This document shows positions 39,842 through 47,617 of a stretch of 64,000 nucleotides of DNA, piece by piece; positions within the stretch are counted from its first letter, which is position 1, and each line of letters begins with the position of its first letter. The notes below the pieces were generated by a model. That model did not search any database. It saw nothing but the letters and a program-made list of their open reading frames with translations, and was not told the DNA's origin. The DNA lies in the NCBI GenBank assembly GCA_965199805.1, contig CBDATO010000001.1, forward strand, positions 1,984,001 to 2,048,000, written 5' to 3'. This DNA is from DATAZK01 sp965199805. GTDB lineage: Bacteria; Actinomycetota; Actinomycetes; Frankiales; Frankiaceae. Both the position numbers and the translations under genes were made by a program.

Positions 39842-40525
39842 TCACATGTCGGCGTAGCGCTTGGACTGCGCCAGCGCCGCCTTCACGTCGTCTCCGGTGC
39901 GCTGACGCGCCTTGGAGAACGTGCCGTCGGCGTCGTACAGGCCGGCGTAGGCGGCGGTGTCACGCTGGTAGCGCCATCCCTCGGCGAGCGGGCCCGCGTC
40001 GTACGCGTCGTAGCCCAGGCTGTCGAGCAGCTCGGTGACCTGCTGCTTCGCGCCGGCATCGTCGCCGGCGATGGCCAGCGCCGAGCGCTCCGGGCTGCCG
40101 GCGGGCCGGGCGAGCTGGCCGAGGAACACGTAGAAGATGTTGTTGAACGCCTTCACCACGTGCGACTCGGGCAGGTGGTCCTGCAGCAGCTCGCTGACGG
40201 TCGTCGACTCGTCGTCGAGCTCGGCGATGTGCCCGTCGCGCTCCGGGTAGTAGTTGTTGGTGTCGATCACGACCTTGCCGCGCAGCGGCTCCACCGGCAC
40301 CTGCCGGTAGGCCTTCAGCGGCACCGTCACCACGACGATGTCGCCTGCTCTGGCGGCTTCGGCCGCCGTCGCCGCGCGCGCCTGGGGGCCGAGCTCCGAC
40401 ACGAGGTCGGCGAGCGTCTCCGGCCCGCGGCTGTTGCTGAGCACCACGTCGTGTCCGGCGGCGACGGCCAGCCGCGCGACCGTGCTGCCGATGTGGCCAC
40501 TTCCGATGAGCCCGAGCGTCGTCAT
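39842..40525 (-). CDS. NADPH-dependent F420 reductase-family oxidoreductase
   Basis: 227 residues from ATG 40525. N-terminal Rossmann motif TLGLIGSGHIGSTVARLAV, with SNSRGPETL after strand 2, suggesting NADP preference; VVVTVPLKAYRQVP and VIDTNNYYPERDG follow. This is the F420-binding NADP oxidoreductase (Fno)-like family found widely in actinobacteria; many members act on other substrates. Eleven more in-frame codons exist upstream; no good ribosome-binding site marks either start. Confidence 0.85.
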   Translation of the reverse strand: MTTLGLIGSGHIGSTVARLAVAAGHDVVLSNSRGPETLADLVSELGPQARAATAAEAARAGDIVVVTVPLKAYRQVPVEPLRGKVVIDTNNYYPERDGHIAELDDESTTVSELLQDHLPESHVVKAFNNIFYVFLGQLARPAGSPERSALAIAGDDAGAKQQVTELLDSLGYDAYDAGPLAEGWRYQRDTAAYAGLYDADGTFSKARQRTGDDVKAALAQSKRYADM

Positions 40526-40598
40526 GTCGGGGGCCAACGGCGGCTCGGGCCGGCCCATTCCGGGCCGACCCGATCCACGACCTTGACGCCGCTCCAGG

Positions 40599-41201
40599 TC
40601 AGCCGGCGCGCGCGACTGCCTTGTCGTTGATCGTCACGTCCAGCTTCACCGGGAAGTCGGGCTCCTCCAGCGCGTCGCGGACGTGCTGGACGGCCTCCGA
40701 CTCGATGCGCTGCAGCAGCTCGGGTAGGTCGCTCCGGCGGCTTGCCGACACCTCGAGCACGAGGGTGGCGTCCCGTGACTCGCCGATGACCCGGGCTTTG
40801 GCATCGGTGACGCCGCGGTAGTGCTCGATCTCGGTGGTGACCGCCCGGGTCAGGGCGGAGGTCTGCACGGTGGTCCGGCCGGTGCGTACCGCGTCCGGCC
40901 CCGAGCCCTCCCGGGCCTGCGGCGTCACCGTGATGTCGCCGGTGCGGTCGGTGCTGAACAGCAGACGTACGAGCCAGAGCAGGACGAGCAGGACGCCGAC
41001 GAAGACGACGGCAGCGATGGCCGGCCACAGCCAGTGACCGTGGGTGCCGAAGTAGCGGGCGAGCCGGTTGTCGAGCAGGCGCCGGTGCTGGAAGGTCGCG
41101 CCGAAGACGCCGGCTGCCGCGAGCAGTCCGCCGACCCCCAGCACAAGGGCGAGGAGCCCGGTGACGGTGAGGACGACGCGGTTGGTGCGATCGGCGTGCA
41201 C
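40599..41201 (-). CDS. amaP: AmaP-like alkaline shock membrane anchor protein (cluster 1)
   Basis: 200 residues from GTG 41201. Two membrane helices (VVLTVTGLLALVLGVGGLLA and AIAAVVFVGVLLVLLWLVRL) enclose about 35 residues with HRRLLDNRLARYF. The cytoplasmic C-terminal domain ends DFPVKLDVTINDKAVARAG. AmaP anchors Asp23 to the membrane in staphylococci. The start overlaps the DUF6286 gene stop by one base. It is the last gene of cluster 1; a paralogue lies at 51990. Confidence 0.8.
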   Translation of the reverse strand: MHADRTNRVVLTVTGLLALVLGVGGLLAAAGVFGATFQHRRLLDNRLARYFGTHGHWLWPAIAAVVFVGVLLVLLWLVRLLFSTDRTGDITVTPQAREGSGPDAVRTGRTTVQTSALTRAVTTEIEHYRGVTDAKARVIGESRDATLVLEVSASRRSDLPELLQRIESEAVQHVRDALEEPDFPVKLDVTINDKAVARAG

Positions 41202-41746
41202 TAGCTCCGGCCTTTCTTGGCACCTGACACCGACACGGCGACGCGGCGGGGCCGCTGCAGCCGGAGGTGCTCGAGGAGGTTGCGGGCGGCTTCGGTGACG
41301 GCCGGCTCGACGTCGGTGGCGGCGTCGGACGTCCGCGCGGTAGCGGTGGCGTCGACGCGGATCCGGCGTCGGCCGACGCGCACCTTGCTGCCGGCCACCC
41401 CGTCCACGTCGTCGACGGCGCCGCGGACGGCATTGCGGACGCCTGCGCGGGTCAGCGCCACGTCGGTGGCGGCGTTCTCGGCGGTCAGCGCAAAGCGGTC
41501 GGGCCGGCGCCGGCGCAGCTGCGGCAGCAGGAGCAGCAATCCGACGAGGGCGACGATGCCGCAGGTGAGCTCGACGCTGGTCGCCTGCCACGTGTTGCGC
41601 TGTCCCCAGCGGAACATGGCGTGCCAGTCGAAGATCACGGGAGCCGCGTTCGTGTTGGCGGCGATGACCTCGACGATCACGATCACGCCGACGGCCAGGA
41701 GAGCCAGGGCGAGGACGAAAGCGAGGAGTCGGTTGACGATGCGCAT
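41201..41746 (-). CDS. DUF6286-type two-helix membrane protein (cluster 1)
   Basis: 181 residues. Membrane helices LLAFVLALALLAVGVIVIVE and CGIVALVGLLLLLPQLRRRR flank an external loop with WGQRNTWQATSVEL. The cytoplasmic part (RFALTAENAATDVALTRAGV onward) resembles the Asp23-binding half of AmaP. The paralogue at 52637 shares RWGERNTWQATSVE. Role unknown, presumably a second membrane partner of the Asp23 proteins. Confidence 0.75.
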   Translation of the reverse strand: MRIVNRLLAFVLALALLAVGVIVIVEVIAANTNAAPVIFDWHAMFRWGQRNTWQATSVELTCGIVALVGLLLLLPQLRRRRPDRFALTAENAATDVALTRAGVRNAVRGAVDDVDGVAGSKVRVGRRRIRVDATATARTSDAATDVEPAVTEAARNLLEHLRLQRPRRVAVSVSGAKKGRS

Positions 41747-41754
41747 GGGGACTC

Positions 41755-42141
41755 CTAGTCGACCCGGGTGGTGGCGACCGCGGTGACGAGGTCGACGATC
41801 TCGACGTTGACCTCGCGCACCTGCAGGCCGACCAGCTCTTCGATGCGGCTGGTCAGCCGCTCGCGTACGGCGGTGGTGACCTGGGTGATCGGGGCGGGCC
41901 AGCGGACCGACAGCTCGACGTCGAGGAAGACGAGCGTGCCGTCGACCTCGGCGTCGACCTTCGGCAGCCGGTCGAGCGCCGGGGTCGTGAGGCGACCGGG
42001 GGTGGGCAGCTGACGGCCGAGCAGCCGCGCCGCGGGCCCGCCGGCGTCCGGCACCTCCGCGGCGGCCCGGGCGGCGATCTTCTCGACGACGCGGTCGCTC
42101 ACCTCGATGCGGCCGAGCGGATTGGAGCCCAGTGCGGTCAC
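41755..42141 (-). CDS. Asp23/Gls24-family protein B (cluster 1)
   Basis: 128 residues, GTG start overlapping the upstream stop (GTGA). Asp23/Gls24 fold: LGRIEVSDRVVEKIAARAAA, VFLDVELSVRWPAPITQVTT, VRERLTSRIEELVGLQVREV and NVEIVDLV. Family proteins form a membrane-linked network under envelope or alkaline stress. The paralogue at 53193 has the same core plus a long proline-rich N-terminus that is absent here. Confidence 0.85.
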   Translation of the reverse strand: MTALGSNPLGRIEVSDRVVEKIAARAAAEVPDAGGPAARLLGRQLPTPGRLTTPALDRLPKVDAEVDGTLVFLDVELSVRWPAPITQVTTAVRERLTSRIEELVGLQVREVNVEIVDLVTAVATTRVD

Positions 42142-42317
42142 TGGTTTCGACGGCCGTTCACGAGGGCCGCCAGGTCGAGGTCGCCGTCGACGATCTTGGC
42201 GACGCCGTACCCGAGGGCGCCGAACAGCGCCACGACGAGCATGTCGCCGAAGCTTCCGAAGACGACGGCGAAGCCGAGCGCCATACCTACCAGGACACCG
42301 AGTGAGATCCGGTTCAT
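42138..42317 (-). CDS. DUF2273-type small membrane protein (cluster 1)
   Basis: 59 residues from ATG 42317: MNRISLGVLVGMALGFAVVF, then GSFGDMLVVALFGALGYGVA, then a short polar end (KIVDGDLDLAALVNGRRNQ). Two short membrane segments with a Gly zipper pattern. DUF2273 proteins accompany Asp23 genes in Firmicutes and actinobacteria. It overlaps both neighbours (ATGA upstream, GTGA downstream). The paralogue at 53750 is nearly identical in its first 40 residues. Confidence 0.85.
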   Translation of the reverse strand: MNRISLGVLVGMALGFAVVFGSFGDMLVVALFGALGYGVAKIVDGDLDLAALVNGRRNQ

Positions 42318-42652
42318 TGCGCTTCGCTTTCGGGAGAGGGTGAGGTCGGGTCGGGCGACTCGAGGTCGGTGACGGTGACGTGGACGGCGCGCCCGCCGAC
42401 CAGGCCGGCGAGGCGGCGCTGCACGTCCCGGGCCACGGCGGGCACGGGACGCTCCCAGCCGGCCACGATCTCCACCTCGACGGCTGCGGGGGTGACGCGT
42501 ATGCCGGGGACGCTGCGACCCGGCAGATAGGTCGTGAGGCTCCCGGGTGCGCTGCCGCCGATCCGGGTCACGCCGGGCGTGGTGCCGAGCACGGCGTGGA
42601 CGGCGTCGAGATCGACACCGTCCACGACCGCGGAGCTCTCGTGCTGCGTCAC
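42314..42652 (-). CDS. Asp23-operon protein with short acylphosphatase-like core (cluster 1)
   Basis: 112 residues from GTG 42652, whose GTGA overlaps the stop of the preceding Asp23 gene. It shows VDGVDLDAVHAVLGTTPGVT, TTYLPGRSVPGIRV and a last beta-alpha unit with VHVTVTDLE. The paralogue at 53929 shares LVDGVDVDAVHDAVVACPGV and TTYLPGRRIPGLRVLDD. This looks like a reduced Asp23-related domain; function unknown. Confidence 0.75.
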   Translation of the reverse strand: MTQHESSAVVDGVDLDAVHAVLGTTPGVTRIGGSAPGSLTTYLPGRSVPGIRVTPAAVEVEIVAGWERPVPAVARDVQRRLAGLVGGRAVHVTVTDLESPDPTSPSPESEAQ

Positions 42653-43116
42653 GACACCCGTGACGGGGCGTCGTCGCCGCTGTCGGGCAGCCGGACGTCG
42701 TCGACGGTCACGTTGACCTCGACCACGTCGAGCCCGGTCATGCGCTCGACGGACTGCTTGACGTTGCGCTGGATGCTGCGGCCCAGGTCGGCGATGCTGA
42801 CGCCGTAGTCGACGACGATGTCGAGGTCGATCGCGGCCTGCGTCTCGCCGACCTCGACGCCGACGCCCTGGGAGACGCTCGGGCCGGAGCTGCCGGGGAT
42901 GCGTCCACGGATGGCGCCGAGAGTGCGGCTGCCGCCGGTGCCCATCGCCGCGACGCCGGAGATCTCTCGGCACGCCATACCGGCGATCTTCGAGACGACA
43001 CCCTGGGCAACGGTGATCTTGCCTTCGTCGGTGGTGAGCCGGCTGTTCGTGGTGGCGACAGCGGTCTCGGTGCTGGTCTTGTCGTCCTTGGAGGGGACGG
43101 CGCTCGGTGTGGACAT
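42649..43116 (-). CDS. Asp23/Gls24-family protein A (cluster 1)
   Basis: 155 residues from ATG 43116 (GAGAGG six bases upstream). Asp23 signature GKITVAQGVVSKIAGMACRE, AAIDLDIVVDYGVSIADLGR and QRNVKQSVERMTGLDVVEVN. About 85% of core residues match the paralogue at 54318. A charged, disordered 35-residue N-terminus precedes the fold. It probably oligomerises at the membrane through AmaP under envelope stress. Confidence 0.92.
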   Translation of the reverse strand: MSTPSAVPSKDDKTSTETAVATTNSRLTTDEGKITVAQGVVSKIAGMACREISGVAAMGTGGSRTLGAIRGRIPGSSGPSVSQGVGVEVGETQAAIDLDIVVDYGVSIADLGRSIQRNVKQSVERMTGLDVVEVNVTVDDVRLPDSGDDAPSRVS

Positions 43117-43145
43117 GGTGTTCCTCTCGGGTATGGGTGTGGGGC

Positions 43146-43556
43146 TCAAGGCCGTGCGGGGAGGTCGGTCTCGATCACGACGCGCTCACCGGCGAGCTCG
43201 ACGGTGACGTCCTGCTCACGGCCCACGACCTCGACGGTCAGGGTGACCTGCTCGTACGGCCGGCTCGCCAGCGTCACGACCGGCACCTCTTCGTGCAGCG
43301 TGATGACGAGCGGCGCCCGGCTCGGGGGCCATGCACCGCCGGGCAGGGCCCGCAGCGGCTCGGCCGCGGGCTCCTGCTCGATCACGAGCTCCTCGCGCCG
43401 GATGGTGACCGGCACGAGGAGCTCTTCGGTGACGAGACGCCGGCGGATCCGGACGCGTTCGACGGCGACCCATTCGCGCGAGACGAGCAGGCGCTCCTGC
43501 GAGCGGACGACGGCTCCGGGCCGGGTGCCGTCGGGGGTGTCCGCCGGTTCCGACAT
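43146..43556 (-). CDS. DUF2382 stress-response domain protein
   Basis: 136 residues from ATG 43556. Two DUF2382 (YsnF/AvaK) strands: QERLLVSREWVAVERVRIRR with LVTEELLVPVTIRREELVIE, and a second half QVTLTVEVVGREQDVTVEL. The charged alternating beta pattern is typical of this general-stress domain. It starts 11 bases after the PRC-barrel gene and stops 29 bases before asp23A, so it is probably cotranscribed with cluster 1. Confidence 0.75.
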   Translation of the reverse strand: MSEPADTPDGTRPGAVVRSQERLLVSREWVAVERVRIRRRLVTEELLVPVTIRREELVIEQEPAAEPLRALPGGAWPPSRAPLVITLHEEVPVVTLASRPYEQVTLTVEVVGREQDVTVELAGERVVIETDLPARP

Positions 43557-43567
43557 GAGTCGGTAGC

Positions 43568-44416
43568 TCAGCGACCGTCGCGGAGGCGGTCGCGGTCCAC
43601 GTCGCCGTCGGTGGTGGTCTCGATCTGCTCCTTTCGGACCTCCTCGGTGACCTGCTGCTCGGAGGTCACCGTCTCGGTGTCGAGCCGGACGCGCTCCACG
43701 GGCACCGTCTCCTTGGCGACGACGGGACGCTCGGCGTGCAGGACGACCTCGTGCTCCTCCTCGCTGAGGGCCGGGCCGTCGAGGGCGGAGCCCACGTTGG
43801 CGTCGGTGATCGCCTCGCGGGTCACGCGGATCTCCTCGTGCGAGACCGGCACCGTCTGCGAGACCTGCTCGGTGACGATGTACTTGCGCAGCCGCGCCCG
43901 GCCGGTCTCGACCCGCTCGGTGCCGACGTGCAGCCGCTCCTCGGACCGCGTCATGGCGTCGTCGGTGGTGGGGCCGGACGTGTCGTGCCCGACGGTGCCG
44001 CGGTCGGTGCGGTCGGTGGTGGTGCTGCCTGTGGTGCTGGTGGTGCTGGTGGTGCTGCCCGTGTTGCTGGTGGTGCTGGTCGAGCTCTGGTCGTACGAGC
44101 TGCCGCTGCCGTAGTAGCGGTACAGCTCGGCCTCGTCGGCCTCGGAGAGGTCGGCCTCGGGGTCGTGGTGCGGGGCTCCCTTGATCTTGTCCTTGGCGAA
44201 GGGGACGCGCAGCTCGTCGCCCTCGAGGGAGGCGGATGCCACCGGCACGAGCGTCTCGTTGCCGCCGAAGAAGCCGGTCTTCACGGAGACCCACTCCGGG
44301 CGGTCGGACTGCGTGTCGAGGAAGACGGTCGTGACCTTGCCGACCTTGCTTCCGTCGTTGTCGATGATCTGCAGGCCCTGCAGCGTGTCCGGGTCGAGCG
44401 TGTTCGGGCTGGTCAT
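43568..44416 (-). CDS. PRC-barrel/DUF2382 stress protein
   Basis: 282 residues from ATG 44416 with GGAG five bases upstream. An N-terminal PRC-barrel domain (about 10-90; GLQIIDNDGSKVGKVTTVFL, WVSVKTGFFGGNETLVPV) is joined by a Ser/Thr-rich linker (about 115-150, repeats such as STTSTTSTTGSTTT) to a C-terminal DUF2382 domain (RSEERLHVGTERVETGRARL, KYIVTEQVSQTVPVSHEEIR). Such proteins are common in desiccation- and radiation-tolerant actinobacteria. It is the likely first gene of the cluster 1 transcript. Confidence 0.85.
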   Translation of the reverse strand: MTSPNTLDPDTLQGLQIIDNDGSKVGKVTTVFLDTQSDRPEWVSVKTGFFGGNETLVPVASASLEGDELRVPFAKDKIKGAPHHDPEADLSEADEAELYRYYGSGSSYDQSSTSTTSNTGSTTSTTSTTGSTTTDRTDRGTVGHDTSGPTTDDAMTRSEERLHVGTERVETGRARLRKYIVTEQVSQTVPVSHEEIRVTREAITDANVGSALDGPALSEEEHEVVLHAERPVVAKETVPVERVRLDTETVTSEQQVTEEVRKEQIETTTDGDVDRDRLRDGR

Positions 44417-44564
44417 GTGTGCTCCTGTACGGGCGGGGTGCGGATGTCCGGCGGGTGGGACCCGTACACAGACACGCGGTGCCCCGGCGCACATGACGCA
44501 CAACGGGCAACTTTTCTCGGACAAATCTCCGGACGGCCGCTCGAGCCCGCCGGAGGTCCGCGGG

Positions 44565-45794
44565 CTAGCCGACGGTCAGGGCGGTGGCGTCGACCGTCAG
44601 GTGCAGGCCCTGGCGGGTCAGCAGGGCCAGTCCTTCGGCGGTGGTGACGCCCTGGGTGGCCACGAAGTCGGGGGTGTTGGCGACGAGCCGGCCCGTGAAG
44701 GACACCTTCTGCCCGACGCGGACGGGCTGGCGGATGAGCTCCGGGCGGTCGATGTGCACGTAGATCCGGTCGCTGCCGGCGCCGATCCAGAAGCCGGGGT
44801 GGGAGACGACCGCCACAACCGGGGCGCCGCGCCCGACGACCGGCTCGCCGGCCAGCGATCGCAGGCGCCCGGGGCCTGGCAGCGGCAGGACCGCCGTACC
44901 CGACTGCGTGCGCACGGTTGCGCCCGGCACTGCCACGGCCGGGCTCGCGGTGGCGGTGACCGGCGGCGGGGCAGCGGCCGGCCGGGAGGGCGCCCCGCCC
45001 GACGCGGCCGCGTACACACCGGCGGCGACCGCGACCGCGGTGGCGGTGCCCGCGATGACGCTGCTCTGCACCGGGTTGTTGCGGACCGCGGCGTGGATGC
45101 GTCCGCCGGTGGCGCCGAGCAGCCCCAGCGGCACGGCGGCGATCCCCGCGAGACCGCTGCGCCGGCGTACGAGCGGCTCCACCAGGGGCGGGCACACGGG
45201 GCAGCCGCTCAGGTGCCCCGACGTGTCCAGGGCCTGCTGGCGCCGGACGTCGCCCGCGGAGATGGCGAGCAGCACCCGGCGGCAGGTGTCGGACGGCAGC
45301 GTCACGTTGCGCAGGGCGAGCACGTAGTCCAGACGCAGCCGGGCCCGGGTGCGGGCCAGCCGCGCGGCCACCGCGCCGGGGGTCGACCCGGTGGCCTCGG
45401 CCAGCTCGGAGGTCGACGTGCCGCTGTGGTGACGCACGACGAGGTCCTGCTCGGCCGGCGACAGTCCCGCCACCGCGGCGCGCACGGCCGCCGCCTGCTC
45501 GGAGGCGACGACGGCGTACGCCGGGTCGTCGGGCGACGTGCTCTCCCACAGCAGGTGCTGCGCCCGGCGGGCCGTCCCCGCCTGCCGACTCGCGCTCACG
45601 GTCAGGTTGCCGGCCACCACGACCGCGTACGGGAGCCAGGCCTCGGTCTCCAGCCGGTCGGCGGCGGCGAGCACCCGCGTCATGGCTTCCTGGGCGAAGT
45701 CGTCGGCCGAGTCGTGGTCGGCGCCGCGGGCGATGGCGGCCCGGCGTGCCGCAGCGACGACGGCGAGCAGCTGCGCGTCGTCCACCCGGTCCAT
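44565..45794 (-). CDS. ECF sigma factor fused to zinc-finger anti-sigma, membrane helix and extracytoplasmic domain
   Basis: 409 residues. Residues about 1-75 read as sigma region 2 (DSADDFAQEAMTRVLAAADR) and 108-155 as region 4 with its helix-turn-helix (LSPAEQDLVVRHHSGTSTSE, TPGAVAARLARTRARLR). Next comes a zinc-binding anti-sigma motif HxxxCxxC (His194, Cys198, Cys201) with Cys171 before it. A membrane helix at about 245-265 (SVIAGTATAVAVAAGVYAAA) and an Ala/Pro linker lead to an external beta-rich domain (VGQKVSFTGRLVANTPDFVA) that may be an OB-type fold. So sensor, inhibitor and sigma factor form one chain, as in ECF families with regulatory extensions. It is divergent from the STAS gene. 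Confidence 0.8.
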   Translation of the reverse strand: MDRVDDAQLLAVVAAARRAAIARGADHDSADDFAQEAMTRVLAAADRLETEAWLPYAVVVAGNLTVSASRQAGTARRAQHLLWESTSPDDPAYAVVASEQAAAVRAAVAGLSPAEQDLVVRHHSGTSTSELAEATGSTPGAVAARLARTRARLRLDYVLALRNVTLPSDTCRRVLLAISAGDVRRQQALDTSGHLSGCPVCPPLVEPLVRRRSGLAGIAAVPLGLLGATGGRIHAAVRNNPVQSSVIAGTATAVAVAAGVYAAASGGAPSRPAAAPPPVTATASPAVAVPGATVRTQSGTAVLPLPGPGRLRSLAGEPVVGRGAPVVAVVSHPGFWIGAGSDRIYVHIDRPELIRQPVRVGQKVSFTGRLVANTPDFVATQGVTTAEGLALLTRQGLHLTVDATALTVG

Positions 45795-45867
45795 GTCGCG
45801 TCAGGCTAGCCCCGCTTCCCGTCACGTGAGCGGTGAACGCGGGAGCCGGTCTCCGCGAGCGGATGCC

Positions 45868-46308
45868 GTGCGTCATGGTGCGGGCCCGCGGGCGTTTCTC
45901 CACCGACAGGACGTCTCTCGCGCTGCTCATCCCCAATCCTCGGAGGTCCGTATCGACCCCAAGCTCCGGATCGACGTCATAGAGGACGAAACCGCCGCCG
46001 GCGACGCGGTCACGCTTGTCGCGTGCACCGGCAGCGTCACGGCCGGGCAGGCGGAGCGGCTGCACGACCAGCTCGACGTCCAGCTCCGGCACGGTCCGCG
46101 GCACGTCATCGTCGACCTGCGTCAGGTCGCGGAGCTGAGCGCCGAGGCGGCCCGCATGCTCGCCCGTTACACCCGGCGGGGACGGGGGGTGCTGTTCGTC
46201 ACTCCCCCCGGTCTGCTGGCCGCGGGATGCTGCTTCCCCGACCTGGTCTCGGCCCTGACCTCGCTGACGGGCGCCATCGAGGGGGATCGGTGGGCGAGCG
46301 ATCGGTGA
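45868..46308 (+). CDS. STAS-domain protein (anti-sigma antagonist-like, no phospho-serine)
   Basis: The STAS fold runs from LRIDVIEDETAAGDAVTLVA through GSVTAGQAERLHDQL, HVIVDLRQVAELSAEAARML and the end SLTGAIEGD. The usual Asp-Ser-Ser-Gly of SpoIIAA-type antagonists reads Ser-Ala-Glu-Ala, so the phosphorylated serine is missing. Start uncertain: GTG 45868 is the nearest canonical one, but GGAGG at 45942-45946 points to an ATC at 45952, right before the conserved domain. It is divergent from the sigma fusion gene, suggesting but not proving a functional link. Confidence 0.7.
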   Translation: MRHGAGPRAFLHRQDVSRAAHPQSSEVRIDPKLRIDVIEDETAAGDAVTLVACTGSVTAGQAERLHDQLDVQLRHGPRHVIVDLRQVAELSAEAARMLARYTRRGRGVLFVTPPGLLAAGCCFPDLVSALTSLTGAIEGDRWASDR

Positions 46309-46392
46309 GGCGGCGATGAGTTCGTACGCGCCCTGTCGTCTCTCCTCGTATCCGACCGGCTGACCGACGCCGGGCCGACCCGAGGAGCACCC

Positions 46393-46872
46393 GTGCCGAA
46401 CGCGATCGTCCCCAACCTGTGGTTCGACGGCAACGCCGAGCAGGCCGCCGAGTTCTACGTCTCGGTGTTCAAGAACTCGCGGATCATCCAGAAGACGCAT
46501 TACGCCGACGCCGGCCCCGGGGAGCCGGGCACCGTGATGAGCGTCGAGTGGGAGCTCGACGGCAGCCGTTTCGTCGGCATCAACGGCGGGCCCATGTTCA
46601 CGTTCAGCGAGGCCGTGTCGTTCCAGATCGACTGCGCCGACCAGGCCGAGGTCGACTACTTCTGGGACCGGCTGATCGATGGCGGCGGCGAGGAGAGCCA
46701 GTGCGGGTGGCTCAAGGACCGCTTCGGCCTGTCCTGGCAGGTCGTGCCGGTCGGGTGGGAGAGCGTGCTCAACGACCCCGACCGGGAGCGGGCCAACCGG
46801 GCCGTGCAGGCGATGATGGGCATGAAAAAGCTCGACCTCGCCGCGCTGCAGGCGGCTGCCGACGGCGCCTGA
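46393..46872 (+). CDS. VOC-superfamily protein (PhnB/3-demethylubiquinone methyltransferase-like fold)
   Basis: 159 residues, GTG start, GAGGAG five bases upstream. Pattern IVPNLWFDGNAEQAAEFYVS, VFKNSRII, GINGGPMFTFSEAVSFQIDC and CGWLKDRFGLSWQVVPV, as in PhnB-like VOC proteins. They bind a metal or small molecule; no catalytic assignment is possible. The next VOC gene starts 20 bases on. Confidence 0.88.
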   Translation: MPNAIVPNLWFDGNAEQAAEFYVSVFKNSRIIQKTHYADAGPGEPGTVMSVEWELDGSRFVGINGGPMFTFSEAVSFQIDCADQAEVDYFWDRLIDGGGEESQCGWLKDRFGLSWQVVPVGWESVLNDPDRERANRAVQAMMGMKKLDLAALQAAADGA

Positions 46873-46892
46873 GCCGCCACTACGCTCGCCCG

Positions 46893-47573
46893 ATGACGCA
46901 ACCGGTGGCGCGCTTCAAGGATCTGAGCATCGACGTGGTCGACGCCCAGGTGTCCGCCCCGTTCTGGGGTGCAGCGCTAGGGCTCGACGTCTCCTACCAG
47001 GAAGACGGTCACGCGGTGCTCCGCGGCAGCGTCCCGGAGCGGCAGGTGTGGGTCACCGTGGTGCCCGAGCCGCGGACCGTGAAGCAGCGGGTGCACCTCG
47101 ACCTGCATGCGGCGTCCGTCGCCGACATCGCAGCGCTCGGAGCGCAGCAGGTCTCGGCCGACGGCGAGTTCCCCTGGACCGTCCTGGTCGACCCGGAGGG
47201 CGGCGAGCTGTGCGTCTTCGTCCGCGACGAGCTGCCGGACTACCGCCTCTTCGAGGTCGTGGTCGACGCGGTCGAGCCGTTCGGCATCGCGCGCTGGTGG
47301 GCCGACGTGCTCGGTGCCGTCTACAAGGAGGAACGGGACGACCGGTACGCCTACATCGAGCAGATCCCGGGGGCATCTTTCGACTCCATGGCCTTCGTGC
47401 CCGTGCCCGAGCCGAAGACCGTGAAGAACCGCATCCACTGGGACGTCACCTGCGGCTCGGTCGACGCGCTGGTGGCCGCCGGCGCCACCGTGCTGCGGGC
47501 CCGTGACGCGGAGATCGGCTGGACGGTGCTGGCGGACCCGGAGGGCAACGAGTTCTGCGCCTTCACCGACTGA
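46893..47573 (+). CDS. VOC-family protein with two glyoxalase-like modules
   Basis: 226 residues from ATG 46893. Two similar halves, each with a strand ending in a DPEG motif (TVLVDPEGGELCVFV and TVLADPEGNEFCAFTD) and each with HLDLHA or HWDVTC, as in the glyoxalase_6 type VOC fold. This suggests internal duplication. Substrate unknown. It is in one unit with the preceding VOC gene and converges on the beta-propeller gene at a hairpin. Confidence 0.85.
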   Translation: MTQPVARFKDLSIDVVDAQVSAPFWGAALGLDVSYQEDGHAVLRGSVPERQVWVTVVPEPRTVKQRVHLDLHAASVADIAALGAQQVSADGEFPWTVLVDPEGGELCVFVRDELPDYRLFEVVVDAVEPFGIARWWADVLGAVYKEERDDRYAYIEQIPGASFDSMAFVPVPEPKTVKNRIHWDVTCGSVDALVAAGATVLRARDAEIGWTVLADPEGNEFCAFTD

Positions 47574-47576
47574 CTG

Positions 47577-47617
47577 GGCTCGCCTGACTGACCTGGCTGG
47601 CCCGGCTCAGGCGAGCC
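47577..47617. terminator. Hairpin between convergent VOC and beta-propeller genes
   Basis: Perfect 11-bp inverted repeat GGCTCGCCTGA (47577-47587) and TCAGGCGAGCC (47607-47617), with a 19-base loop. The right arm includes the stop codon of the beta-propeller gene. Confidence 0.65.
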
